Origin: Campylorhamphus procurvoides
Taxonomy: Eukaryota; Chordata; Aves; Passeriformes; Dendrocolaptidae
Assembly (NCBI GenBank): GCA_013396655.1
Contig: WBMV01008221.1
Coordinates: 805,905 to 869,904 of the forward strand
Direction: 5' to 3'
Length of the DNA stretch: 64,000 bases
Under the pieces are notes generated by a model. That model was not told the origin of the DNA. It saw nothing but the letters and a program-made list of their open reading frames with translations, and did no database searches. Numbering within the stretch: the stretch's first letter is position 1; every line of letters begins with the position of its first letter. Position numbers and translations under genes: made by a program. Of the stretch, positions 1 through 11,160 are shown piece by piece.

Positions 1-3000
1 AGCTGGAGGAAGGAAGTTTTCCAGAAGCTGCACTGAGAGAGAAATGAGCTGGAAAGCCCAGTATGAGATGCACAGTGCTCCTGTGACCAGCAAGACCTGT
101 TTTTTCCTCTGTGCTTTTAATCAAAGGACATTCAGAGGAGTGATGCCCCAGTGACTGAGTTCACAGGGATTAAGGAACAGTGCCTGCCCTGAAGAGCACA
201 GAAATTATCTCATGTGCTGGGCTACAGAAAGGACAGGAGGAGTGGGCAGCCCTGTCTGTGAGTGCCAGGGTGCTCCTTCCTCTGAGGAGCATAAATATTG
301 TGACTCTATCCAAGGACCACAGAGTTGCCATCAGCATCTCTGCACATCAGGGGCATGGTTGCTATAACTAGGCAGTCAGCCTGACTCTCTGAGCAGATAT
401 TAGCCACTGCCACAGCAAAGTTTGACACAATGTAGAGACAAAACCAATAGAATAATTGTTTCAATGCCATATGACATCTGTATTAACATGAGCAAATTAT
501 TTTGGTAGGGATTCAATTTCATAAATGTGGCTTCAAAGGCTATTCCATAAGCACTATAATGCTTTTTTTCCTTCTCACCAAAATGAATAAAAACTTTATG
601 ATACGTTCAGTGCAGTACTTAAGTATTTGTTTTGTTAATTTCTTAAAACAAATTGGTTTCCCAGTAAATACAAAACTTGGACAGCTGCATTAAGCAAGCA
701 GTGGGGAAGCAATCTCATAATGATTATCATGCAGAAGCACACTGCAGAAGAATTCCCAGAATTTCATCCAAACTGTTATTTGCTCTATTATAAACCTTCT
801 ATAAAACCCAATATAAAAATTCCTGAAGGAAGAGAAAGCATTTTTAAATATTTGCAAATACCCTCCAATGATTAAAGAAATGTGTGATGGATGAGATGTT
901 AACGGATGACAACAGAATTAGGAGATGTGGTCTTTCTCCCTATTTTATTGACTGAGAGGGAATCAGAGCACTTGTAACCATTTTCCTTCCAGCTGAAAGT
1001 TTTTGAAGCCAGACCAGCTAAATTTTGATCACAAACCCTGTGGGGAACACTTGTCCCAGGTTCCCACAGGAGCTGACCCCACACACAGCAGGTCTGGGGG
1101 TCTCATCCACCCAATGAACCTCTGTGACTTCAGCCCAACAGGAGCTGGGGTGGAAAGTGCCAGTCTTGTGGTTTCAAAGAATATCAGTGTGTGGGACTAA
1201 TGAATCTCAATACCAGCCTGGAGTGCCTGGATTTTGCATAAGAATATTCGTGCACTTTATCTGTGGCTGGAGGGCAGGAGGAGACAGGACTGACTGACGC
1301 TTCCTGATGTACATATACAAGAACTGATGTACAGACCTGCACTGACACAATAGCACCGAGTCTGTTCACCTGTTGTCTCTTCCCTTTTGCATAGAATTTG
1401 TCTTTCAGAAACAAAATAGCTGTGCACAGCAATTTTCATAATGCTTCAAGGGGACTCGTAAGCTTTCTGCAGTGATATATGAACTCACTCCCCTTGGTGC
1501 TGCCAGAAGGGAGGTCAGTGAGGAAACATCCCATACAACCCATTGGGTTAGAACATCCTCAACTCTAATTATCATTTATTTAACCTTGAAAAAAAAATCC
1601 CATTGTAAAGCAGAATATTATTGAAAAAAATTAAAAATAAAATCTGTCATCCCATGGAGCAGCCCTGTGTGGATTTAACAGCTAAGGCAAGCTCCCAGGA
1701 AGCAGGGGTTTGGGATCTTTCCAAACAAAGAAGATTCGGCCAAAAAAATTGAAATCTCTCTTCTGTGAGCAACTAATTAGACTTTGACAAGTCTTAAAGC
1801 CATTATCATCCCTCCACAGGCCTCTGCAGGACATGTTGGCACATGGAACGTTATTTTGGTGGGCTCTGTAGTCCCTGGGAAGGAAGGGCAGCGTCCGTGT
1901 GCCATGCCTTGGGCAGTGCAAAGCTGGTGCTAATGAAGTCACCTCCCAGAAGAGCTGCTTGGCATGGGTGCAGCACTAGACTGACACTTCTCCATGGCCA
2001 GAGATTTCCACCTGGGATAGCTCAATGATTTTTGCACCTTGCTGCTTTAACTTTTTGCTCTTGCTGCTCTGCCTATACCGGTCCTATTCTGCCTTGACCC
2101 TGGGACTGATTTGAAAACAACTGATACATCTCTCCTTGTTACTTTTGCTCTCCCTCATGGTCACTGCCAAATGGATTCCTATAAGCTCTTGGGAAACAAG
2201 TGGTGTCCAGCTCTCCTGGACTCTCACCTGTGCATGGGCTAACAGGGACTCCACCATCACCATCAATGCCTTCCCAACCCCAGTACTCCTGTCCACCTTG
2301 GAGCACCCAGCTGACACTGAAAGATTCAATGTTTAACCCACACACTGTTTTAATGCACATGATCTTCTGAGGGGGCTGGTTGAAGAGCTTGCATTCTTCA
2401 CCTGAGGATTTAGGAGTGCAAACTACCACATGAATATGATATTCAATCACAGTCAGCAGCAGAAGTAACTGTCTCGAGGATGTGGAATCCTGCAGGACCC
2501 CACTAAGCTCATGTGCAGACACTATACAACATAATCCTAATTTTGTGTATAAGTAGAAGAGAGAAAAAACTATCTCATCTCTACCAGCATAGTAAAACAT
2601 GCCCTTCTTTACACACAGAATGCCACAACAATTGATGAGTTTCCACATTTCTCAGCCAAGGAAACTAATTTCTGTGGAGAATAATCAGTCCACCAAAGGG
2701 GACATCCTGCAGTTCACCTCCATGCTGGCAGGGATGGAGAAGAACAAAGGCTGCTCAATGACCACAGAGTAAATCCCGGGCAATGCTATGGAGTTAATAA
2801 CTACCCAGCATTATACAAGCAGTATACTAATTTACCCACAGGTTAGAAGTGTCTACTGCTGTTTCATTAAATAGTAATTCCTGTAGATTTGAGAGCATAT
2901 CTGTAATGAACCCTAAGGGCATGGTGTTTCCATTGTCACTGTCACTAAACCACTATACTTATTTCCACATGGTACAAGGCATATTTAATATTCTCACCTG

Positions 3001-4929
3001 CCTACAACCTTGCCTTCTTACAAATTTCTATCCAAAGTTCAGGAGACTGTGCTCCCTCCCAGATGTGGTTTTGTGCCTACAAATATGCACCAAGGCAGAA
3101 GATCCCTGTGGTGCTCCAAGCAGAGGTGCATGCTGGGGCTGCTCTCCTTCACAGCTTCTGCTGTGGAGATCTGCTGCAAGCTGGAAGAACATACATTTTT
3201 GGAAAGACTAAAACCCCTGAAGAGTGTTACCAGGAATAGAGACACTTAAAAAACACCTGGCAGTTCTGCAGTTCTTTTATTGTTGGGCCTGATTCATGGT
3301 TGGGCTTTATGCCTTGTTCAAACTGATGAAACTTTATTTCAGCAAAGTTACATTACAATAAAATGGAAATACTAGACAGATTAATCCAATCCATAACTTG
3401 ATACTTCTTCAAAATCGTAGAATTTCTCCCCACACTGCTTTTTTTGTATTATTTTTTTTTTTTACTGTAAGCATGTCTTAAAATACCAGCATGTAATTTT
3501 CACCCCTGGATCCCTAAGTACCACCTGCCTGCAGTATATCTATTTTTAAGAGTAAATGCTGCTGTCCACACTGTTCGGTAACCCACTGGACTGAGTCAGT
3601 TGTCAAGACTAACCAAATGAATAAACAAATAATAATTACTTTAGTGATACAAGCTCATAGCTACACTAAACCATTATTTAAAATTATGTTTGATGTTTGC
3701 TACTATACTACTATGGATTTACACATATTGTAATGTGCAATAAAAAATAATGCAAAAAATTAAAGGGAAATACAACAGAGATGATGCATTTTTCCACCTG
3801 AGTAAAATGTCTCCAGACTTACTAGGGGTAAAGTGAAAACTGTGTAAAGTAGCATAAGAAATGAAAGGAAATGGGGAAATCTCATTTGTGCCTTCCCTCT
3901 ATCAATGCAATATACTTACTGGTTGGGGATATATTAGCCATCAGTGAAAACTGGTCTTGTATTTGAAACAGAAACAAAGAAAACTCACCATTAATGTAGA
4001 AATACAATCTTTTAAGTCTCTAAAATATACTGAAAATACAGAAAAAAATGTCTTGCATGATTTATCAGAATTATGTGTCTGGTAGCTGAAAGAATAAAAT
4101 AGACAAACACTTCATGAAGCAGAGGTTTGCTGAGGAAGTGCTGGTGCAGGATTGCTGTGCCAGTGTCTCCATCTAGAATGCTTTCTTTCCGTGGAGTCGT
4201 AGGCACCTAGTATTTTAAATTCCTTGCACTGCATCAGGGTTATGGTACTATGTTACAAAGTTATTCAGAAACCTGATTGGCCATGTTCCTGCAATACATT
4301 TTCCTAACCCCAAGATAAAGATCCATGCATCTCTTTACCCTTTAAACAAAAAAGCTATTGTAATAGCATGTAGTGTGATGCATGGCATGAATACCAAAAC
4401 ATGTACATGCACTGCTAAACTGTTTAAGTATGGAAGAAGTAGTGTCTAATAGCATCAGGAAATTGAAATTTAAAAATTTTTCTCACTCACTTATTTGATG
4501 AGAACTGGGCTGCTGACAGGTGAAGCAGAAAGTCATTTTTCAAGTTAAATGCCAAGTGGTTATATAGCATAATATTCAGTCAAAATTAACCACCTCACTG
4601 CTGCATTGACATACAGCATATTTAATGGCAACTGTTTCTGCAAAGAAAACTATAGACTCTGGGGAGTTCTAAGAAAATGGAAAGAAAATCTTAATAATAC
4701 TTCAGTTACTTCCTAGAAACAAAGAATGATAGTGCGCCCTAACTCATGGCAGAGTGAACAAAATATAACTATTTGTCAAAATTAGAAATACAAGTTTTTA
4801 GTCTCTTCCACATGCAGATTGCGTGTTTTAAGTCTCCAGATGTGTGTACCTAATTTAGGAGCAGGTTTGGATCCACAACACAATTAAGGGACATAAAAAA
4901 AAAGCTTTTTGATGCATTTCAAAAAGTTC
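1..4929. other. Non-coding stretch, nothing firm
   Basis: GC-richer patches at 1020-1190, 2130-2330 and 3010-3200 carry short frames open on several strands at once, with no recognised product. The T12 run is at 3452. A run-free AT-rich part at 4430-4660 (GCTGACAGGTGAAGCAG, AAATGCCAAGTGGTTATAT) might be a weak regulatory block. No repeat family is recognised. Confidence 0.6.
3452..3463. repeat. (T)12 homopolymer
   Basis: Twelve T residues follow a shorter T7 run, making a T-rich patch at 3439-3463. Confidence 0.9.
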
Positions 4930-5170
4930 TTTGCAGAATCCCAGTCTCAGGGTCGTGGTCCTGCAAAACGACATCTGCAAGCTTTTGGGACTCCTACTGT
5001 CATCTTCACACAGCTCAGTTCATGACTATGGATCAAAAGCACAAATCTCTCTCCGGCGAGAGATTTGCTTCAATCTTCTGCATTTAATCTGGATTTAAAC
5101 TGGATTATATTTTTAAGCACAAAAGAGTAAAACATGTTTTGTGTTCTGAATGCTTTTTGAAGTTATGGTA
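4930..5170. promoter_or_regulatory. CNE-like block with hairpin and TAATCT/GGATTA words
   Basis: This repeat-free, AT-rich block keeps four CpGs (4954, 4969, 5054, 5057) and includes the 5042-5067 hairpin. Just downstream TTTAATCTGG, TTTAAACTGG and GGATTATA provide bicoid/OTX-type (TAATCT, GGATTA) half sites. These are the kinds of words found in developmental enhancers. Conservation itself is not visible here. Confidence 0.4.
5042..5067. repeat. Perfect 10-bp-arm hairpin inside a CNE-like block
   Basis: CAAATCTCTC (5042-5051) and GAGAGATTTG (5058-5067) are exact reverse complements around the six-base loop TCCGGC. Two CpGs fall in the loop and its closing edge. The sequence is of ordinary complexity, so the symmetry is unlikely to be a simple-repeat artefact. 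Confidence 0.95.
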
Positions 5171-8053
5171 AGTTAAGTTCATAACAAAGGTAGCCCTCAA
5201 CCCTGGAACAGGCCCTCTGTTTGAGGGATTGTGATTTTAACAGGGAGTACTTTTAATTCCTATGTTTTTCAAAACATAGCAACTATTCCTTGCATGCAAA
5301 ATCTACTTACTGGGATAGACAACAAGGAACTATATTTCTTCTCTTTATGCCAAAAAACCCTGACCCATACAAGGAAAATTTTATTGCTCAAATAATCAGA
5401 GCACATAAAAATTAAATTCAGAGATAAGGGAAGCATAAGAGGACAGTAAATAGAGTTTTTCAGTGAGAATAAGCCCCTACATGTAATAGCAAAATGGGGA
5501 AAATGGCAGGCAATGGCACATTAAAAAAATGTATTATCTTCTTTTGCTAGCCTTTTCTCATAAAAATTTACACTACAGGTGGTAAAATTAAAAAAAGGAG
5601 CAGAGCAGAAAAGCATTCCAAGGAAATGAGTATTGCTTGGGGTTTCCAGATTTACAAGAACATTTAAGTTGCATTTGGATTTTCCTCCCCAGTGCCCCAA
5701 GGGGGCAGGCAGGGCCCCCAGTCTGCTCTCCCACCATCACTCCCAGTTTGGATGGAGACTGGAGGTTAATCCCATTGCACATGGCCCCAGTGATGGGTCC
5801 CAGAGAGCTGGTCAGTGGGAACCACGGGAAGGGATGAAAAGGGCACACAGGTTTGGGGTGTTGCTTCTTGTGCCTCCCTTCAAACAGAGGAATCAACAAA
5901 CTCATGTGAGCCAGGCCATGGGAATATCTTGAGGAGAAGCAAAGCAGGAAAATCAGAGATCTAACCCAAAGAAAGTCCTCTAAAACAAAGGCAGAGACAC
6001 ACTCTTAAGGCCAAAGATCTGCCTGTCCCTTCTCATCAGTAAAGTCAGGCTTCATAAATGAGTATATTGTGAAGGGGGATTATTAAAGAGAAAAGCATAG
6101 ATGGCTTTTTGTATATATCAAAATTCTTTCTTCTGCCTTGACAGGATCAAGCAAATAATTCCTCAGAAAGTCACAGAGCTATTCAACAGGTGAACAGCTG
6201 CCAAGACAATTTGAAAACTCTACATTATGGTCCATCATGTAACTCATGTTTGCGCAGTAAATATTATTCTCTTGGGACATCTCATGCGGAGAAACAGATG
6301 CCAGTTGATGACCCAACCTTTTCCTGATCTTTCACTATTGTTTATGTGAAAGAAATACAGGTAGATATTTATAAATAGAAATTACTCAAATCTCACCAAA
6401 GTGATGTTTCCTTATGTTCCGCTCCTCTTCTGTGCAATATATCTGAGGTTTTGCTGGTTGAACTCCAGGGAGGGATGATGGGGAAAAGAAAGATTGTAGT
6501 TAACATATACGAAACCATCTTGAGGATTTATGGTGTATGAGAAGAGTAAAAACCATAGATTTGTATAATTTTTACTAGAAAAAGATGTATTGAGCTTGCA
6601 GCAGCAGTAAGATGAAGGAAAATCATGAAATTCTTCATAGTATTATATGAAAATTGTCAAAGTGTGGGGATGCCCTAATCATCCATGATCCAGCTGAAAA
6701 TAAAGTGTATTTATACTGGAATTTTTCAGCATCTTTGGACAGTAGCTTAGCTTTGTTGTAGGTTGTAATGTTCCACAAAATACTGTTTATTTGATCTTGT
6801 CATAGAATACAGTAATAAAAGAACTGTAAATGCATCTTATTTATCAGCATGTCTGCACGTTTGGGTTATCACAGGAGACATGGGTTGTTTTTCCTTGAAG
6901 GAACTGAAATGTCTGGTGGTTACTTTAGATGAAAACAGAAACAACTAAAAGCACTACAGAGATATTTCTTCTGGTTGTTGAATGTGATGCTTCTTTCCAA
7001 TTATATCTTATACACAGTTATTAGAATATGGTTTAAGGGGTTTTGTGACAAAAAGAGAATACATCTGAAATGCATACCATTATTAGCAGTACCCAGTAAT
7101 GTTCTATTGCATGTTGGAATTTATGTAATAAAAATGTTAAACAGCCAGTGATTGGATTTGTTTACAGGATCTAAAGAGGGGAATTGGGATGAACCCATGA
7201 ATAACTTGCCTTGGAGGAGTCTTTTCTAACTGAATACAGATGGATTGGACCTGGAAGAAGAGACTGATGCAAAGTGACTGTAAAATATTATTCACTTATA
7301 TTATTACTTGAAGTATACTGACTATCACGAGTAGGTTTCTTCATGGTCAGTCAATAATGCCCTGTATTAAAATATTTTTAATGTGACTCATGAAGCATGC
7401 TCTTGCACAAAAAGTGGAAGAGAAGGAAAGAAAGCATGGGAGAAAAAATCCCATGATAATCTCTCCGCAGAGAGTCAGCATGGAGCCAGATTACCCACGA
7501 GAAAGCCCTGGCTGCAGGACCCCTCAAATGAGTGCCATGCAGGAGTGTTCCCCACATGCCTCGCTGTCCCAGGCCTTGCTCCAGTGCACCAAGGAGAAAC
7601 CCTTCCCTGGAAGTCAGTTTTGCTGGAGCCACTTCCCATTTTGAAGGCATCTCTCTTGGTAAGAGACTACAAGCACCCACTGCTTCATCTTTCCATCCTC
7701 CCTCTGACCATCTATTCTCTTTCCCTGGTATTTTACTCACCAGATATATCTATGATCCTAACACTTAAAGGTACCACCTATGTATTAGTGATCCTGACAT
7801 ATACATATTATTTCCCCTGCTATATTTGTAAGCAAGAACCCTCAGGATTTTCATGTAATTTCTATTTCAGTTAAGTAGCTCAAAGTAATTTCCCTGGAAC
7901 CGATATTAAATTCTGTAGCATGAATGCCTCCGTGTGTGGATATAAGGATGTGTATGCATATGAAGAATTTCTGCAGAACAATTAGCACTTATTAAAATCA
8001 ATTATCTCTTTTAATTGAATGAGATAACTCCAGAGATTAAATAACGGGGGGTG
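5171..8053. other. Non-coding stretch with one exon-like frame
   Basis: Holds the weak exon candidate at 6145-6327. GC-richer patches at 5680-5910 and 7480-7650 account for overlapping chance frames, including one of 163 codons. The part at 6940-7180 is even-textured and AT-rich and might be regulatory. No repeats are recognised. Confidence 0.6.
6145..6327 (+). other. Exon-like open frame, unidentified
   Basis: A pyrimidine-rich stretch ending TTCTTCTGCCTTGACAG (AG at 6143-6144) looks like a splice acceptor. A frame then stays open for 60 codons from GAT at 6145 to TGA at 6325, with a stop just upstream, as expected if the exon began here. Its translation opens DQANNSSESHRAIQQ and ends MPVDDPTFS. 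I recognise no family or domain. A GTGAAC donor-like site at 6190 would give a 45-base in-frame microexon instead. Sixty open codons is not rare by chance in this much DNA, and no second exon is visible, so it is kept only as a weak candidate terminal exon. Confidence 0.15.
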
Positions 8054-8054
8054 N
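8054..8054. other. Unresolved base (N)
   Basis: This is the only ambiguous base in the window. It directly follows a GGGGGGTG run, a context where base calling often fails. It may be a one-base call failure or a collapsed small gap, so length here may be wrong. Confidence 0.95.
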
Positions 8055-8320
8055 AACAAAAACTATGGAGAGGAGACGTGTGTTATGTAATGGTATCACC
8101 CTGCTCCAGAGGAAATAATGACCACATTTATCCTCCCGGAAAGCAGCGATCAAACTTTTGGATGTGTAGCGGAATTTAGTAGCAAGTTCTGAAAACCATA
8201 TTCATTCAGCAATACTTAATGCCTTAATTTGCTTTCAATGTACTTTGAGACAGTGAAAACTGTATTTTAAGATTTGATAAAAAGCAAAAATGAACAGAAT
8301 TTTTTAGTGATGGAACTTCA
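8055..8320. promoter_or_regulatory. CNE-like block
   Basis: CpGs survive at 8077, 8137, 8147 and 8170 in AT-rich, repeat-free sequence. GCGATCAAACTTTTGG contains a TCF/LEF-like ATCAAA word. TTATGTAAT and TTCATTCAGCAATACTTAAT resemble C/EBP and homeodomain contexts. Inferred from texture only. Confidence 0.35.
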
Positions 8321-9849
8321 AAAATTGCCAAGATGAATTAGCATGATCACTAAGTGTATGGTATACCTCAAAATAAATTTGCAATTATAGTTTTATTCAT
8401 TCAACATATATATGTGGTTTATGCTACCTGACTAGATATAGAGGTTGGTGTTAATATCTAACAATTTACTTATTTAGTCTATGAAATGTTTCTGTCTGTT
8501 AAGATGATTATTTCCCAGTGCTAATTTTATCAATATCTATAAATAATTTAAATCAAAGCAAGCCTAGTAGCACATAAATGTTGTGCTGTTAGATCTTCAG
8601 CAAAGTATTTTTCTTCTGTCATTAAGGCTACAGATATGGAAGGAGTAAGTTAGTCCCAGGAATTCATAAATGTAAATGCTGAAGTTGAATTTACAGTCCT
8701 AACTGTGTCCCCCATGCTTTCATACATCAGTGATGTACAAGTCTATTGATATATATGATTATTACTGCTGGTTTAGTGGGTTGCTTAAAGATATAGAGTA
8801 ATTTTATATCAATCACTTCTTCAAAAATAAGACTTCCTGAGCTGGAGGTCTTGTGCTGACCTTTCGAAAGAGTGACTATTACCCGCAAGGAGCTTGGTCA
8901 AGAAAAGTCCATACCATTTTTTTTCTTTGTTTGGTAAACTATACGTTAAATAAGCAAATCATCAGCAAAAATCTGCTGATTAGATCCTCTCCTCCTCCCT
9001 CTACGGTGAAAATGTACTGATTAGCTCCACCACACATCCTACTCCAAATAATGCTGCTGTCAGTTTTGATATAAGGCTTGCAATTCATTAACATGCAAGC
9101 CATGCTCTTGGACTTTTTAAAATTATCATACCTGGATTATGGAAAATAAATTTTTAAATAATATGGAAAATAAGCTTTTTAACATAAAATTATCATACCT
9201 GGATTCATGGAAATATAGACCATAAAAAATATAAATAAACAAACTCAAAACTCACAAAACCCCACAAGCCCCCTCAAAATCCAAGCAAATGCTACTGCAA
9301 AAATGGGCAATATCAAGGGTTTTTCTTCTCCCTGGGAAGTACTTCCATGTTGTTTCTGGCTTATGCTTAAATGAAAAGAACAGGTCAGGGATAACACAAA
9401 GTAATTTAAAGGACTTACACTGCAATACATAGGATTGCCCACAGCTACACCTTGCAATCACCCAGTTCATATTTTAGGTCCTGACATAAGAGTTCATAGT
9501 ATTTTACAATTCTATGTTCCATGTCAGTGGCTGACTGTGGAGTTGAATATCAGTCCTATTTAAATCTGCAAGAAAATAGCTGCAGGTGACATAACCTTTC
9601 ATGTAGTACCACTGTGTACATATACAAATAATTGAGGCTCTTGACCCTGTCTACGCACATACAACTGTAAGTACAAACTTGACATTTTGATACTGCTTGT
9701 AGCCTTTCCCGTTGTTATTTTCTGTTTCAATAATCCATTGCAGGTAGAAAAATGAAAGAAGGAAGCATGAATGATTAATGCTGTCAAGGTAAAATAATGT
9801 ATTTAGAAAAATCTATAAATCTGTTATTTGTGGCATTTTAAAACTAAAC
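8321..9849. other. Non-coding AT-rich stretch
   Basis: Apart from the nested duplication at 9119-9214, I see only AT-rich single-copy sequence and short chance frames. Confidence 0.65.
9119..9214. repeat. Nested local direct duplication
   Basis: AAAATTATCATACCTGGATT occurs twice, at 9119-9138 and 9186-9205, offset by 67 bases and followed both times by ATGGAAA (with one inserted C in copy two). Inside the first copy a second duplication is visible: ATGGAAAATAA is followed by T-rich sequence at about 9139 and again at about 9163. This pattern suggests two successive slippage or template-switch events. Confidence 0.9.
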
Positions 9850-10100
9850 ACGACACTCTTCAGTGCCATTCAGCCTCTTTTGCAGCAGATAAATGTAAAC
9901 GTTTTGCAGAAACAATGGCAGCATAACCCTTTGAACACTGGATTTGGCACCAAAAGTTAAAGGGAATGGCTGCAAACTTCCGTGTATAAATGAATATTAA
10001 ACAGAGATGAATATTCATACAGCATTATTAATATTTAATATATATGTATGATGCAAAGTGAATGTGAATAAACTGCTGTTCCTATACAACCTCCCTGCCT
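9850..10100. promoter_or_regulatory. CNE-like block with a SOX-type site
   Basis: CpGs remain at 9851, 9900 and 9981. AACAATGG at 9911-9918 is a good SOX core site, and the tail (ATGAATATTCATACAGC, ATTATTAATATTTAAT) is dense in homeodomain/POU-like AT words. Confidence 0.35.
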
Positions 10101-10260
10101 TTATCTTCCTGACTGTGTCCACACGTGGACCAAGGCCTTATCTCTGGTATTTTTTCCAGTTTGTCTCTGTAAACTGAATGATGTCTGGAACAGACTATAT
10201 TTATATTTCTGAAATTACACCTACCTTGCTGTCAGACAGGACAATATGCTTCCATAGACA

Positions 10261-10293
10261 TTATATATATATATTATATATATAATATATATG
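10261..10293. repeat. Palindromic AT microsatellite
   Basis: This is a TA-dinucleotide tract with two phase breaks (ATTA and TAAT) placed symmetrically, so most of it reads the same on both strands. It can form a cruciform or hairpin. Confidence 0.92.
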
Positions 10294-10879
10294 TTCACAT
10301 AAATACAAAAAATATTTTGTTCTATATTTAGCAGCTGACATTAAACTTTGAATCAGCAATGGGATGGCTGAAGGCCTAATGATTGATTTTAGATAGTCTG
10401 AATTTGCCTAAGATTATTTTTATCTTTAAGAAAAAAATATGTGATAGAAGAGTAAGTGCCACATTTGCCCTCCTTTCTGGGGCCAACCTTTCATACAGCA
10501 GGAATTCAGGTCTGAATCCTGCACCAGCTCTCCCTAAGCCACTGAATTCCAGGAGCTGGGTCTACAGCCACAGTCCCAGGTTGCAGGCAATACTCTACGT
10601 ATGTCCCAAAAGCACAATAACCTATCACTTGGATTTGAAAGAGATCTTTGCAGAACTCAGCAGATGTTAAAATTATATCAGGCCCCCACCAACCTGCACT
10701 TCTGCTGTTTTCTTTCACCTCTGAAATGACAGCCAGGCAATCAAGGCAAACGTTAGTGTATAAACAAGATATTCTCTTCTAAAGTAGTGAGGAGCCTTTC
10801 ATGCTAACAAGATGTTTTCTCACTACGTAGACAAGAGTGTAGAACAAAGCCAGAGCTATCTGCTAAAACGTCTTGGAGA

Positions 10880-11160
10880 TGTTACATTTGTTAGGTGCTC
10901 CAGCAAGTCATTTAAAATTAAAGTTAATTAAATTAATGTGATATTAGCTGAATTGTTTCAGTTGATAAATCTGTAAAGCCCAAACTGTGCAGCTCAGGTT
11001 TCAGCAGACAAGTGTATTAGCAATGCATGCAAATGATCAGAGTTTGCAGATTCAAAAAATAATTAAAGCAGATCTATAGCTTGCAGCAAATTTCACCTGA
11101 AGTCACAGCAGTTGAAGGGCTTTAAGATGCTGCATATTGCTAGATATCCATACTGCCCTT
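10880..11160. promoter_or_regulatory. CNE-like block rich in TTAATTAA and octamer words
   Basis: AAAGTTAATTAAATTAATG holds overlapping homeodomain cores, and AATGCATGCAAATGATC contains an octamer-like ATGCAAAT (POU) site. The block is repeat-free. CpG retention is low, so this candidate rests on motif density. Confidence 0.33.

Noticed and set aside
2139..2648. 169-codon minus-strand open frame
   Set aside because: No recognisable domain, signal peptide followed by a mature domain, or splice context. A plus-strand frame overlaps its lower part. I also compared it with CR1 words and found no convincing match.
5042..5067. BANP-type TCTCGCGAGA element in the hairpin
   Set aside because: The hairpin reads TCTCTCCGGCGAGAGA; the CGCG core of that motif is absent.
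7383..7874. 163-codon plus-strand open frame
   Set aside because: Other frames are open over the same GC-richer patch, and the second half encodes low-information hydrophobic sequence from AT-rich DNA.
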